This document shows positions 33,522 to 41,295 of a stretch of 64,000 nucleotides of DNA, piece after piece. A model generated the notes under the pieces. The model was not told where the DNA came from and made no database searches. It saw nothing but the letters and a program-made list of their open reading frames with translations. This DNA is from Alkalihalobacterium sp048323755 (GTDB lineage: Bacteria; Bacillota; Bacilli; Bacillales; Bacillaceae_F): contig NZ_JBLWFS010000007.1 of NCBI RefSeq assembly GCF_048323755.1, forward strand, positions 62,001 through 126,000. Reading direction: 5' to 3'. How positions within the stretch are numbered: the first letter of the stretch is position 1; every line of letters begins with the position of its first letter. The position numbers were made by a program, and so were the translations under genes.

Positions 33522-33953
33522 GTGGGGAGAGGAACATTTAATTACGAAACAACTATTGATGCACCACTTAGTGAGGTTTGGGACTTTTTTAAGAGTGCTG
33601 AAAATTTGACTGTTATCACATCGTTTCCTAAAATTAAGCTTCACTCTGATCCGAGCACGATTGAGGGGAACCATATTGAAATGGAACTAAATTTCGGTGT
33701 AGTTAAAAAGAAATGGACGGCCAAAATTCTTGAAGTGAAAGAGGAAGAGTATTTTATTGATAAAGGAATAAAGCTACCTTTTCCTTTTATGGAGTGGGAA
33801 CATAGGCATCAGTTTGAGTTTGATGGAAATCGAACAAAGATGACGGACATTGTGAACTATCAAGCATCAATCCCAGATTTATTAGTTACACTTGTCCTAA
33901 GGCAAATGTTTGCTGGAAGGAAAAAAGTATTAGTAGAGAAATTTACTAGCTAA
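33522..33953 (+). CDS. SRPBCC (START/Bet v1-like) family protein
   Basis: 143 residues. GTFNYETTIDAPLSEVWDFF opens the fold, and the helix-grip pattern continues to the C-terminal helix PDLLVTLVLRQMFAGRKKV. Such proteins bind small hydrophobic ligands or act as cyclases. GTG 33522 is chosen because the fold begins right after it and GGGGGTGG lies about 6 bases upstream; the frame is open upstream of that. It is divergent from the DUF4236 gene with a terminator after the stop. Ligand unknown. Confidence 0.82.
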   Translation: MGRGTFNYETTIDAPLSEVWDFFKSAENLTVITSFPKIKLHSDPSTIEGNHIEMELNFGVVKKKWTAKILEVKEEEYFIDKGIKLPFPFMEWEHRHQFEFDGNRTKMTDIVNYQASIPDLLVTLVLRQMFAGRKKVLVEKFTS

Positions 33954-33958
33954 TTAAA

Positions 33959-33993
33959 AAATGCCACGGGAAAGAAATCCCCGTGGCATTTTA
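33959..33993. terminator. Terminator after the SRPBCC gene, potentially bidirectional
   Basis: AAAATGCCACGGG / CCCGTGGCATTTT stem with A- and T-runs on both sides, 6 bases after the stop. Confidence 0.88.
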
Positions 33994-34102
33994 ATTCTTG
34001 TGCTTGCTTCGCTGCCCGTATTCAATAAAGTGTGAGCGGAAAGCCTCTCTTTCACACGGGTTTTGACCACGATCTAAGAACTAGATTTATATTAAAAATG
34101 CT

Positions 34103-35119
34103 TTAAAACCAAACACGATCATATTGCTTTGGTGTAGGTATTTTAACATTTAACTCTTTTGCGGCTTGTAGAACCCAATATGGATTACGTAATAACTCTC
34201 TCCCGACAAAAATGAGATCCGCACGATGATTTTGTAGGATTTCTTCTCCTTGAATGCCAGATGTTATTAGACCGACAGCCCCTGTTTTAATGTTGGCTTC
34301 TGTTCGAATCTGTTCGGCGTAAGTAACTTGGTAACCTGGGTAGGCTTGAATAGGTGCGACTACAACCCCGCCACTACTCACATCAACGAGATCAACACCT
34401 TGCTCTTTCATTCGTTTTGAAAAATAAATGAAATCATTTATGTCATTTCCCCCGGCAACATATTCATTTGCTGATAATCTTACAAATAATGGCCCATCCC
34501 ATACCGTGTTTATAGCATTAATGATTTTTTCCAGAAAGCGATATCGATTTTCAATAGCTCCACCAAAATCATCAGTGCGCTTGTTCGATAAAGGTGATAG
34601 AAATTGGTTAATAAGATAACCGTGAGCCCCGTGAATTTCAATTACATCAAATCCTGCTTCTTTGGCTCTTATGGCACCTTGCTTAAAATTCTCTATTGTA
34701 TCATTAATCATTTTTTCGTCCATCTCGGTTGGTATTTTCAATTTTTCATTAAAAGAAATTGCACTTGGAGCAATTGCATCTCCTTCAGCCATTGCCTTAC
34801 GTCCAGCATGAGCTAGTTGAATAGCTGCTTTTGAATTATAGCGATGAATTTCTTTTACGAGATTACGCAAGCCATCAACTTGTTCATCCGTCCAAATCCC
34901 AAGGTCTTGATTGGATATACGTCCTTCAGGGGTAACTGAGGTCGCTTCAATCATAACTAAGCCGACTCCGCCAATGGATCTGCTCCCATAATGAGTGATG
35001 TGAAATGGCTTTACCTTTCCATCTGAATTGGCAGTATACATGCACATAGGAGACATGACAATTCTATTATGTAGTGTAACGTTTTTTATTGTAACTGGAG
35101 AAAATAATGCGGTTTCCAA
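34103..35119 (-). CDS. namA: NADPH dehydrogenase NamA (old yellow enzyme, YqjM)
   Basis: 338 residues forming the FMN-binding TIM barrel. Active-site residues seen in B. subtilis YqjM are present: Cys26 and Tyr28 in SPMCMYT, the His pair in EIHGAHGYL near 164-167, and FVRLSANEY. IFVGRELLRNPYW is the C-terminal FMN phosphate-binding stretch. It reduces the C=C bond of alpha,beta-unsaturated carbonyls and helps detoxify electrophiles and nitro compounds. GGGGTT lies about 9 bases upstream of the ATG on the minus strand. Single-gene unit. Confidence 0.94.
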   Translation of the reverse strand: METALFSPVTIKNVTLHNRIVMSPMCMYTANSDGKVKPFHITHYGSRSIGGVGLVMIEATSVTPEGRISNQDLGIWTDEQVDGLRNLVKEIHRYNSKAAIQLAHAGRKAMAEGDAIAPSAISFNEKLKIPTEMDEKMINDTIENFKQGAIRAKEAGFDVIEIHGAHGYLINQFLSPLSNKRTDDFGGAIENRYRFLEKIINAINTVWDGPLFVRLSANEYVAGGNDINDFIYFSKRMKEQGVDLVDVSSGGVVVAPIQAYPGYQVTYAEQIRTEANIKTGAVGLITSGIQGEEILQNHRADLIFVGRELLRNPYWVLQAAKELNVKIPTPKQYDRVWF

Positions 35120-35171
35120 AGAAATAACCCCTTTCTAATAACATAACAATCATTATTCTAACACTCTTTTG

Positions 35172-35213
35172 AAATAAAAATAAACTGATCAGCGTAGAGC
35201 AGATCAGTTTATA
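35172..35213 (-). terminator. Terminator of darB (minus strand)
   Basis: On the minus strand, ATAAACTGATC / GATCAGTTTAT stem followed by TTTTTATTT, 5 bases after the darB stop. Confidence 0.85.
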
Positions 35214-35217
35214 TTCA

Positions 35218-35664
35218 TTACTTTTGCAAATAACGATTAATCAAAGCCAATATGGACCTTCGAGTTAAAATGCCAATAAAGGAACGATCGTCATCTAGAA
35301 TACAAATAAATGGATGATTAATAGACATTGCCAATGCCCTTGAGAAAGTAGAACTTTTATTAATCCAAGGAATTTTTTCTTCCATCACATCTTCTACACG
35401 TTGCTCGTTCAGCCGCTCTAATTCAAATCGTTCAAGTCCTATTATAGAGTCTAAAATGAGAGCCTTACTAATTTGACCGTGCAGTTTATAGCTTGAGTCT
35501 AGAACTGGAATAGCAGAATAACCTGATTTAATAAGAACAAGAAGGGCATGCTCTAGAGGGTTTCCTAATTGAACGTGAGCAACTTTGTCAGCAGATATCA
35601 TTAACTCTTTGATTTCATTATCCATGATATTACTATCTTTTAACTTTTGTAGCATGATCAGCAT
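35218..35664 (-). CDS. darB: CBS-domain protein DarB/CbpB (YkuL), c-di-AMP receptor
   Basis: 148 residues with two CBS motifs. ELMISADKVAHVQLGNPLEH followed by ALLVLIKSGYSAIPVLDSSY matches B. subtilis YkuL nearly residue for residue; LFIGILTRRSIL-type end (FIGILTRRSILALI) closes the second CBS. In B. subtilis this protein binds c-di-AMP and, when free, stimulates the (p)ppGpp synthetase Rel and pyruvate carboxylase. The start is ambiguous: GTG 35667, ATG 35664 and ATG 35655 are in frame behind GAGAAGAAG. Confidence 0.88.
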   Translation of the reverse strand: MLIMLQKLKDSNIMDNEIKELMISADKVAHVQLGNPLEHALLVLIKSGYSAIPVLDSSYKLHGQISKALILDSIIGLERFELERLNEQRVEDVMEEKIPWINKSSTFSRALAMSINHPFICILDDDRSFIGILTRRSILALINRYLQK

Positions 35665-35872
35665 CACTTCTTCTCTATAAAAATTGTAAATACGAAGTAA
35701 TTGTGCACTATTTAATACTATGAGGAACAGAATATTTTGTCAAGATCATAGAAAACGCTTCCACAATCATTATATGTCACCTAAGGGTTGACTGATGATA
35801 ATTAAGTGTAAGTTTGAAAATAAGTAAAGCTGGTGAAACTAGATGAAAAGTTAAAAAGTGAGTTGAAAGTAG

Positions 35873-36124
35873 ATGCATACGAAACAAACGGTTAAGTACA
35901 TTTGTAAACAATACTCCTCAGGGAATTGTTATTACTATAAACAAGAAATTATTACTCACGACTCGTGGGAAAATATAAGGTCATTAACTTGGTCTGCACC
36001 TAGACCTATTACTAAAGAAACATTTTTTAAAAGAAAAAAAGAAGGTTTTCGCACGGAGTTTATTGTGATGGAAAAGAAACCAGCTGAAGTGATCAACTTT
36101 TCAGAGCTAGTCAAAAGACGCTAA
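35873..36124 (+). CDS. Small protein of unknown function
   Basis: I do not recognise this 83-residue protein. It is basic, with YICKQYSSGNCYYYKQEI near the N-terminus, TWSAPRPITKETFFKRKKEG centrally and VINFSELVKRR at the end; no signal peptide or membrane segment. The SD is weak (GAAAG a few bases before ATG 35873). Composition and codon use look protein-like, with aromatic/charged alternation unlikely in a random frame. Confidence 0.5.
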   Translation: MHTKQTVKYICKQYSSGNCYYYKQEIITHDSWENIRSLTWSAPRPITKETFFKRKKEGFRTEFIVMEKKPAEVINFSELVKRR

Positions 36125-36199
36125 GTTTTCACTGTACACATTTTAATTGATATGGTATCGTAAAGCCGATATGATAATGTGAAAGAAGGTTTACTTTAA

Positions 36200-36964
36200 A
36201 TGAAGAAACTCGGCTTATCTCTAGTAGTATTATTTCCACTACTCATTTTAGTTGGTTGTAATTTAACGATGATTCAAAATGAGCAAGAATACTCAATAGA
36301 TGCAACAGAAGTACAAAGGTTTGTCATGGATTTAGATGAAGGGGAAATTGAAATTTACGGTGAAGACCGTACGGATATAAAAGTGATTGCTACTTTTGCT
36401 TCCAGAGGTGAAGAAGCGGATCTTACAGAACAATTTCAAGTTGATAATATGAGTGTTTCATTGGAACAAGTGGAAGATGAAGCACAATTAATAACGAACA
36501 TTTATCGTGGAAATCAATCTCCAATTGAGGCGCGCATTCATATTAAAGCTTACGTTCCTCGTGATCTTGAGGTGATAATGGATCATGATGGTGGAAACTT
36601 AGGAATAAGAGAATTGTCTAATTCTTTAGTTATAAATCAAGGGGCTGGAAAGATCGAGATTGAGAATACAAATGGGAATATAACGATTACGGATGGTACC
36701 GGTGCCATTAATCTTATGAATAACGACGGGGATATTTCAATAAATAACAATTCTGGTGCCGTTGCGATTGTGAACCATACAGGTGATCTTAAGTTAATAA
36801 GTGGATCAGGTGAAATAAATGTTGAAGAAATAACAGGAAACCTTCAAGTACGAAGTGGGTCTGGATCCATTTATATCGATCAAGTTAATGGTGACGTAAG
36901 TATTTTAGAAAATCGTAGTGGTAAAGTGGAAATTACAAATGTATCAGGCACGATTACTCAATAA
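36200..36964 (+). CDS. DUF4097 beta-strand-repeat lipoprotein
   Basis: 254 residues. Lipoprotein signal with lipobox LVGC (Cys20), then a beta-helix of about 20-residue turns: SLVINQGAGKIEIENTNGNI, TITDGTGAINLMNNDGDI, INNNSGAVAIVNHTGDL, ISGSGEINVEEITGNL, RSGSGSIYIDQVNGDV. This pattern is DUF4097 (putative adhesin/LiaG-like). It would sit on the outer face of the membrane. Some relatives belong to envelope-stress systems, but no sensor genes adjoin here. Single gene with its own terminator. Confidence 0.87.
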   Translation: MKKLGLSLVVLFPLLILVGCNLTMIQNEQEYSIDATEVQRFVMDLDEGEIEIYGEDRTDIKVIATFASRGEEADLTEQFQVDNMSVSLEQVEDEAQLITNIYRGNQSPIEARIHIKAYVPRDLEVIMDHDGGNLGIRELSNSLVINQGAGKIEIENTNGNITITDGTGAINLMNNDGDISINNNSGAVAIVNHTGDLKLISGSGEINVEEITGNLQVRSGSGSIYIDQVNGDVSILENRSGKVEITNVSGTITQ

Positions 36965-36983
36965 TCGTTTGCTTTATAAATAT

Positions 36984-37020
36984 GTCAGTACCTTTCATGT
37001 TGAGGGTGCTGACTTTTTTT
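36984..37020 (+). terminator. Terminator after the DUF4097 gene
   Basis: GTCAGTACC / GGTGCTGAC stem and seven-T run. Confidence 0.87.
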
Positions 37021-37045
37021 GTAGGCCTATTTTCAAAAAAGTTGG

Positions 37046-37074
37046 TTGACACACTGTTAGATGATGGATATAAT
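37046..37074 (+). promoter_or_regulatory. Full-consensus sigma-A promoter of yezD
   Basis: TTGACA (37046-37051), exactly 17 bases, TATAAT (37069-37074): no mismatch. It drives the small yezD gene starting 61 bases further on. Confidence 0.88.
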
Positions 37075-37134
37075 TCAATTAAACATATAAATCTTATAAA
37101 AATACACGGGATTAAAACGAGGGAGGCAGAGCCG

Positions 37135-37284
37135 GTGGGGACAAGAAACGACCAGGACCTAGAGCGAGTTTTTGAGAAAATAAAACTGCTCCTCAACGAT
37201 TTAAAATACGGCTCAATTACGATTGTCGTACAAGATGAAAAAGTCATTCAAATTGAAAAAAATGAAAAAGTTCGTTTAAAATAA
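37135..37284 (+). CDS. yezD: YezD family (DUF2292) small protein
   Basis: 49 residues starting at GTG 37135, with GGGAGG (37121-37126) 8 bases upstream; the same frame is open upstream but the promoter at 37046-37074 lies inside that extension. LNDLKYGSITIVVQDEKVIQ followed by IEKNEKVRLK is the DUF2292 signature. These small proteins commonly adjoin sulfate-assimilation genes, as here before cysH, but their role is unknown. A strong terminator follows, so cysH is probably transcribed separately. Confidence 0.85.
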   Translation: MGTRNDQDLERVFEKIKLLLNDLKYGSITIVVQDEKVIQIEKNEKVRLK

Positions 37285-37312
37285 GGTCTAACGTTCGCTG
37301 ACTAGAAAAACT

Positions 37313-37362
37313 AGAGGCGGCATTCAGTAACGGTTTTCCGTGCTGAGTGCCGTCTCTTTTTA
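37313..37362 (+). terminator. Terminator of yezD
   Basis: Long stem: AGAG/CTCT, CGGCA/TGCCG, TCAG/CTGA, ACGG/CCGT with small mismatches, then TTTTT. Confidence 0.88.
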
Positions 37363-37372
37363 ATTGATTGTG

Positions 37373-37436
37373 TACGTATACTTTGTTGCTTACGGTCCAA
37401 TAGCAAGAGCAACAATTTTTAAGAAAAGAGCCTTTT
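37373..37436. repeat. Dispersed palindromic repeat, copy 2 (internally deleted)
   Basis: Left-arm ACTTTGTTGC is followed directly by right-arm TTACGGTCCAATAGCA, then CAACAATTTTTAAGAAAAGAGCC. Relative to copy 1 at 4586-4712 the central hairpins and the inner left arm are missing. Same orientation as copy 1. Confidence 0.75.
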
Positions 37437-37501
37437 AGTTAATCAAACAGTAAATAATTAAGAGTTAAATAAAGAAATAAACAAGAGGGGAGAAGTGATG
37501 G

Positions 37502-38227
37502 ATGGTTACTTTTCAAACCGTGTCTGAACAACAACTAGAGCATCTAAACGAAATTGTATTAAAGGAAAAAGATACAGTAGATGTTTTAAAATGGGCTTAT
37601 GAAACCTATGGGGATGAGTTAGTGTACTCCTGTAGTTTCGGGGCTGAAGGAGTCGTGTTAGTTGATTTAATTAGTAAGGTGAAACCGAATGCGACGATCC
37701 TGTTTCTTGATACCAATTTTCATTTTAAAGAAACGTATGAGTTAGTTGAAAAAGTGAAAAACAAATATCCGCAACTGAATATTCAAATCATACAACCGGC
37801 AATAACAGTTGAGCAGCAAGCAAATGAACATGGGGATAAATTGTGGGAAAAAGATCCAGATCGTTGCTGTCAATTACGGAAGCTAGAACCGCTAGAAAAA
37901 GAGATTTCCAAGTACACCGCTTGGATTTCAGGCTTGCGAAGAGAACAATCACCGACGAGACGTAATACACAATACGTAAATATTGACCGTCGATTTCATT
38001 CAATAAAAATTTGTCCGCTGATCCATTGGAAAGAAGAAGAGGTTTGGATGTATATCAAACTCAACAATCTTTCATACAATGAGCTCCATGATAACAACTA
38101 TCCTAGTATTGGTTGTTTTCATTGTACCTCACAAGTAGCTGAAGGAATGGATCCGCGAAGTGGACGATGGGCAAATTCAGCAAAGACGGAATGTGGTCTA
38201 CACCTTCCTGGTAACAGTGATAAGTAA
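37502..38227 (+). CDS. cysH: Phosphoadenylyl/adenylyl-sulfate reductase (thioredoxin-dependent, 4Fe-4S)
   Basis: 241 residues. YSCSFGAEGVVLVDLI is the nucleotide-binding start. Four cysteines for a [4Fe-4S] cluster are present as CC (122-123, DPDRCCQLRK) and C205/C208 (GCFHCTS), plus the catalytic Cys231 in ECGLH. The cluster-bearing form can reduce APS as well as PAPS to sulfite. GAGGGGAG precedes the ATG. It heads the cysH-sat-cysP-cysC gene group, all on this strand and closely spaced. Confidence 0.93.
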   Translation: MVTFQTVSEQQLEHLNEIVLKEKDTVDVLKWAYETYGDELVYSCSFGAEGVVLVDLISKVKPNATILFLDTNFHFKETYELVEKVKNKYPQLNIQIIQPAITVEQQANEHGDKLWEKDPDRCCQLRKLEPLEKEISKYTAWISGLRREQSPTRRNTQYVNIDRRFHSIKICPLIHWKEEEVWMYIKLNNLSYNELHDNNYPSIGCFHCTSQVAEGMDPRSGRWANSAKTECGLHLPGNSDK

Positions 38228-38282
38228 GTCAAAGAAATAAAGTGATAGCAACCAATTTAATGAAAAAAGGAGAGAGTAATGG

Positions 38283-39425
38283 ATGACAACAATTGAGGCA
38301 CATGGTGGTAAACTTATAAATTTAATTAATGAGTCATATGATATATCCAAAATTAAACAAGAAATAGAGTTGGACGATTTTGCTTTATCTGATTTGGAGT
38401 TAATTGCTAACGGGGCGTTTAGTCCGTTAACAGGTTTTATGGACCAAGCAGACTATCAATCTGTTGTAGATCAAATGAGATTAGCAGATGGAACGGTTTG
38501 GAGTATCCCCATTACTTTACCGGTTTCAAAAGAAAAAAGTGAACAACTTGTTATTGGTGAACAAGTAAAGCTTACTAAAGATGGGTCAGTTTATGGTGTC
38601 ATCGAAGTAGCTGAGTTATTTGAACCTAATAAAGACGATGAAGCTGTAAATGTTTATAGAACAAGTGATAAAGCCCATCCAGGTGTCGCTAAATTATTTT
38701 CTCGACCAAACGTATATGTTGCGGGACCAATTACACTTGTCAAACGAATTGAGCGTGAAAGGTTTAAAGAGTTTTATTTGGATCCTACTGAAACGAGAAA
38801 AACATTTGAGGAAAAGGGCTGGGCAACGGTCGTTGGATTTCAAACAAGAAACCCGGTTCACCGAGCGCATGAATATATTCAAAAGTCGGCATTAGAAATC
38901 GTCGACGGCTTATTCTTAAATCCTCTTGTAGGGGAAACAAAGTCTGATGACATTCCGGCTGACGTTCGAATGGAAAGCTATCAAGTCTTATTAAAAAATT
39001 ACTATCCAGAAAACCGTGTGTTTTTAGGGGTATTTCCTGCTGCGATGCGTTACGCAGGACCAAGAGAAGCTGTCTTCCATGCCATCGTCCGTAGAAATTA
39101 TGGTTGCACCCACTTTATTGTAGGCCGTGATCATGCTGGAGTAGGCGATTACTACGGAACGTACGATGCGCAATTAATTTTCAAAAACTTTCAACTGGAA
39201 GAACTTGGGATTACACCATTATTCTTTGAGCATAGCTTCTATTGCAAAGCTTGCGGCAATATGGCGAGTGCGAAAACATGCCCACACGGAAAAGAACATC
39301 ATGTTATTTTGTCAGGAACAAAGGTGCGTGAAATGCTAAGTAATGGTCAAACCCCTCCACCTGAATTTAGTCGTAAAGAGGTTGTAGAAGTATTAATACG
39401 GGGCATGAGCAAGGTTCATGCATAA
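38283..39425 (+). CDS. sat: Sulfate adenylyltransferase
   Basis: 380 residues of the bacterial monofunctional ATP sulfurylase. FQTRNPVHRAHEYIQKSALE carries the catalytic NPVHxxH motif; LLNPLV-type segment (LFLNPLVGETKSDDIP), GRDHAGVGDYYG and a zinc-like cysteine cluster CKACGNMASAKTCPHG near 320-335 are also present. It makes APS from ATP and sulfate, the first step of assimilation. AAAAGGAGAG precedes the ATG. Cotranscribed with cysH (55-base gap) and cysP. Confidence 0.95.
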   Translation: MTTIEAHGGKLINLINESYDISKIKQEIELDDFALSDLELIANGAFSPLTGFMDQADYQSVVDQMRLADGTVWSIPITLPVSKEKSEQLVIGEQVKLTKDGSVYGVIEVAELFEPNKDDEAVNVYRTSDKAHPGVAKLFSRPNVYVAGPITLVKRIERERFKEFYLDPTETRKTFEEKGWATVVGFQTRNPVHRAHEYIQKSALEIVDGLFLNPLVGETKSDDIPADVRMESYQVLLKNYYPENRVFLGVFPAAMRYAGPREAVFHAIVRRNYGCTHFIVGRDHAGVGDYYGTYDAQLIFKNFQLEELGITPLFFEHSFYCKACGNMASAKTCPHGKEHHVILSGTKVREMLSNGQTPPPEFSRKEVVEVLIRGMSKVHA

Positions 39426-39440
39426 GGAGTAGAGAACGCT

Positions 39441-39491
39441 ATGGGAATAGTTCATCATCGCGCTGATGTGGTGATTGAAAGATGCTTTTAA
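39441..39491 (+). CDS. 16-codon leader ORF overlapping the start of cysP
   Basis: MGIVHHRADVVIERCF, ATG at 39441, with AAGGAG (39424-39429) 11 bases upstream. Its stop lies 7 bases inside cysP, which has no clear SD of its own. The layout suggests translational coupling, and the next-to-last codon is Cys (TGC), the end product of the pathway. It could instead be chance. Confidence 0.45.
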   Translation: MGIVHHRADVVIERCF

Positions 39492-40561
39492 TTTCAATTG
39501 CCTATATTATTGCTTTATTTTTTGCTATGAATATTGGTGCTAGTGGAACCGCTGCAGCGATGGGGCCGGCATATGGTAGTGGTGCAATTCCTAAAAAGAG
39601 AGTCGCGATGATACTAGTAGCGGTTAGTGCATTTATTGGCGCTTTAGCCGGTGGTGAAGTTGTAAAAACGATTGGTGGGGGAATTATTCCCTCTTCTATC
39701 ATTGACGTTCAATTAGTTATTATAATTTTAGGATCAGCGTGCTTAACGTTATTTATTGCTAATCTAATGGGAATTCCTCTTTCAACTAGTGAGGTTGTCG
39801 TTGGAGCAATTGTCGGAGCAGGTATAGCTTTTCAATCATTATACTTTGATAAGTTAATAGTTATCGTATCTTTTTGGGTGATTGTACCAATTGTCGCTTT
39901 TGTGTTAGCTTTTATAGCTGGAAAAGTAATAACGAAATTAGAGAAAAAATACCCTAGTCTTACTGGGAAGGGGAAATGGAAAAAAGTTCTCGTCTTTTTA
40001 TTAATTTTTTCGGGTTGCTTCGAAGCGTATGCTGCCGGGATGAACAATGTAGCAAATGCTGTAGGGCCACTTGTTGGTGCGGGTCTTATTGACATTAATA
40101 CAGCAGTTATTATTGGTGGTTTATTTGTGGGGTTAGGTGCGATTTTACTAGGTGGTCGTGTTCTTGAAACGAACGGAAAGCGTATTACAAAGTTATCACT
40201 AATGCAAGGAACAGCAGTTTCAACTACAGGTGGGACCTTAGTAATTATTGCGTCTATATTTGGTTTACCTGTTCCGTTAACTCAGGTCACCACTTCAGCT
40301 ATTGTTGGGATTGGTACAGCAGAAAACGGCTTCCAATTATGGCAAAAAGGGATTATTAAAAAAATTGTAAAGGTATGGGTTGTATCTCCTGTTTTCTCAT
40401 TAGTAATGAGTTACGGTTTAATTCTCATCTTTTTACAAGCCGATTTTTATACAGTGGTAGTTATTGTCAGTGTTTTCGTTGCTACAGTTGGATCGATTAG
40501 CTTAGCGAGAGCCGTAAAAAAAGAAAAACGAGCTTTCCATGATCACGGTGGCGGGATTTAG
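39482..40561 (+). CDS. cysP: Sulfate permease CysP (PiT family)
   Basis: 359 residues and about 10-11 membrane helices in the PiT fold. The two family signature repeats are GASGTAAAMGPAYGSGAIPKKR near the N-terminus (GANDxANAxG-like) and AAGMNNVANAVGPLVGAGLI near 180. It is the B. subtilis-type sulfate permease rather than a phosphate carrier, judged by its place between sat and cysC. No strong SD precedes ATG 39482; the overlapping short ORF may couple its translation. Confidence 0.9.
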   Translation: MLLISIAYIIALFFAMNIGASGTAAAMGPAYGSGAIPKKRVAMILVAVSAFIGALAGGEVVKTIGGGIIPSSIIDVQLVIIILGSACLTLFIANLMGIPLSTSEVVVGAIVGAGIAFQSLYFDKLIVIVSFWVIVPIVAFVLAFIAGKVITKLEKKYPSLTGKGKWKKVLVFLLIFSGCFEAYAAGMNNVANAVGPLVGAGLIDINTAVIIGGLFVGLGAILLGGRVLETNGKRITKLSLMQGTAVSTTGGTLVIIASIFGLPVPLTQVTTSAIVGIGTAENGFQLWQKGIIKKIVKVWVVSPVFSLVMSYGLILIFLQADFYTVVVIVSVFVATVGSISLARAVKKEKRAFHDHGGGI

Positions 40562-40642
40562 TAAAGTTAGTTTTCTTGAACTTAGTATACAAACAAAACA
40601 TAGTATTCCAATGTGAATAAATGTTAATTAAGGGGTGGAGAA

Positions 40643-41239
40643 ATGAGTAAAAATATCGTCTGGCACCAATCAACAATTGGCAAAGAAGAGAGACAAGGGA
40701 AGAACAAACATAAAAGTGTCATATTATGGTTTACTGGTTTGTCTGGATCAGGAAAATCAACTTTAGCTAATGCAGTAGATCATTTGCTTTTTGAACGTAA
40801 CATCAATAGTTATGTTTTAGACGGTGATAACATTCGTCATGGCTTGAATAAAGGTCTAGGCTTCAGTGATGAGGGTCGAAAAGAAAATATACGTCGTATC
40901 GGTGAGGTATCAAAATTGTTTGTAGACGCGGGAGTGATTACAAGCACCGCTTTTATTTCTCCGTTTCGAGAAGACCGAGATAATGTAAGAGGTTTAGTTG
41001 AATCTGGAGAATTTATTGAAGTTTACGTGAAATGTTCTCTTGAAAAATGTGAGGAAAGAGATCCAAAAGGGTTATACAAGAAAGCAAGGGCTGGTGAAAT
41101 CCCTGATTTTACCGGAATTAGCTCGCCATATGAAGAGCCAATTTCACCAGAATTAACAATAGAAACAGATATATTATCAATTGAAGCAGCAGCTAACCGT
41201 GTCGTACAATACTTAGAAGAAAACGGGATAATACAATAA
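40643..41239 (+). CDS. cysC: Adenylyl-sulfate kinase
   Basis: 198 residues, single P-loop kinase. Walker A GLSGSGKST at about 32-40, LDGDNIRHGLNKGLGFS (APS-binding), STAFISPFREDRDNVR and the ERDPKGLYKKARAGEIPDFTG region. It phosphorylates APS to PAPS. AAGGGGTGGAG precedes the ATG. Last gene of the sulfate-assimilation group, with a terminator 15 bases after the stop. Confidence 0.95.
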   Translation: MSKNIVWHQSTIGKEERQGKNKHKSVILWFTGLSGSGKSTLANAVDHLLFERNINSYVLDGDNIRHGLNKGLGFSDEGRKENIRRIGEVSKLFVDAGVITSTAFISPFREDRDNVRGLVESGEFIEVYVKCSLEKCEERDPKGLYKKARAGEIPDFTGISSPYEEPISPELTIETDILSIEAAANRVVQYLEENGIIQ

Positions 41240-41254
41240 GTAAAATAATTTAGA

Positions 41255-41292
41255 AGCACTGCAGTTTATATCTTACTGTAGTGCTCCTTTTT
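41255..41292 (+). terminator. Terminator of the cys operon
   Basis: AGCACTgCAGT / ACTGtAGTGCT stem followed by CCTTTTT; lies between the convergent cysC and subtilase genes. Confidence 0.83.
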
Positions 41293-41295
41293 GAT

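Noticed and set aside
35752..35772. cre-like AGAAAACGCTTCCACA upstream of darB
   Set aside because: Lacks the leading TG and fits the consensus poorly.
36965..37501. SAM (S-box) riboswitch before yezD or cysH
   Set aside because: Looked for because of the sulfur genes; the conserved core is absent. Only terminators, a promoter and a repeat remnant are present.
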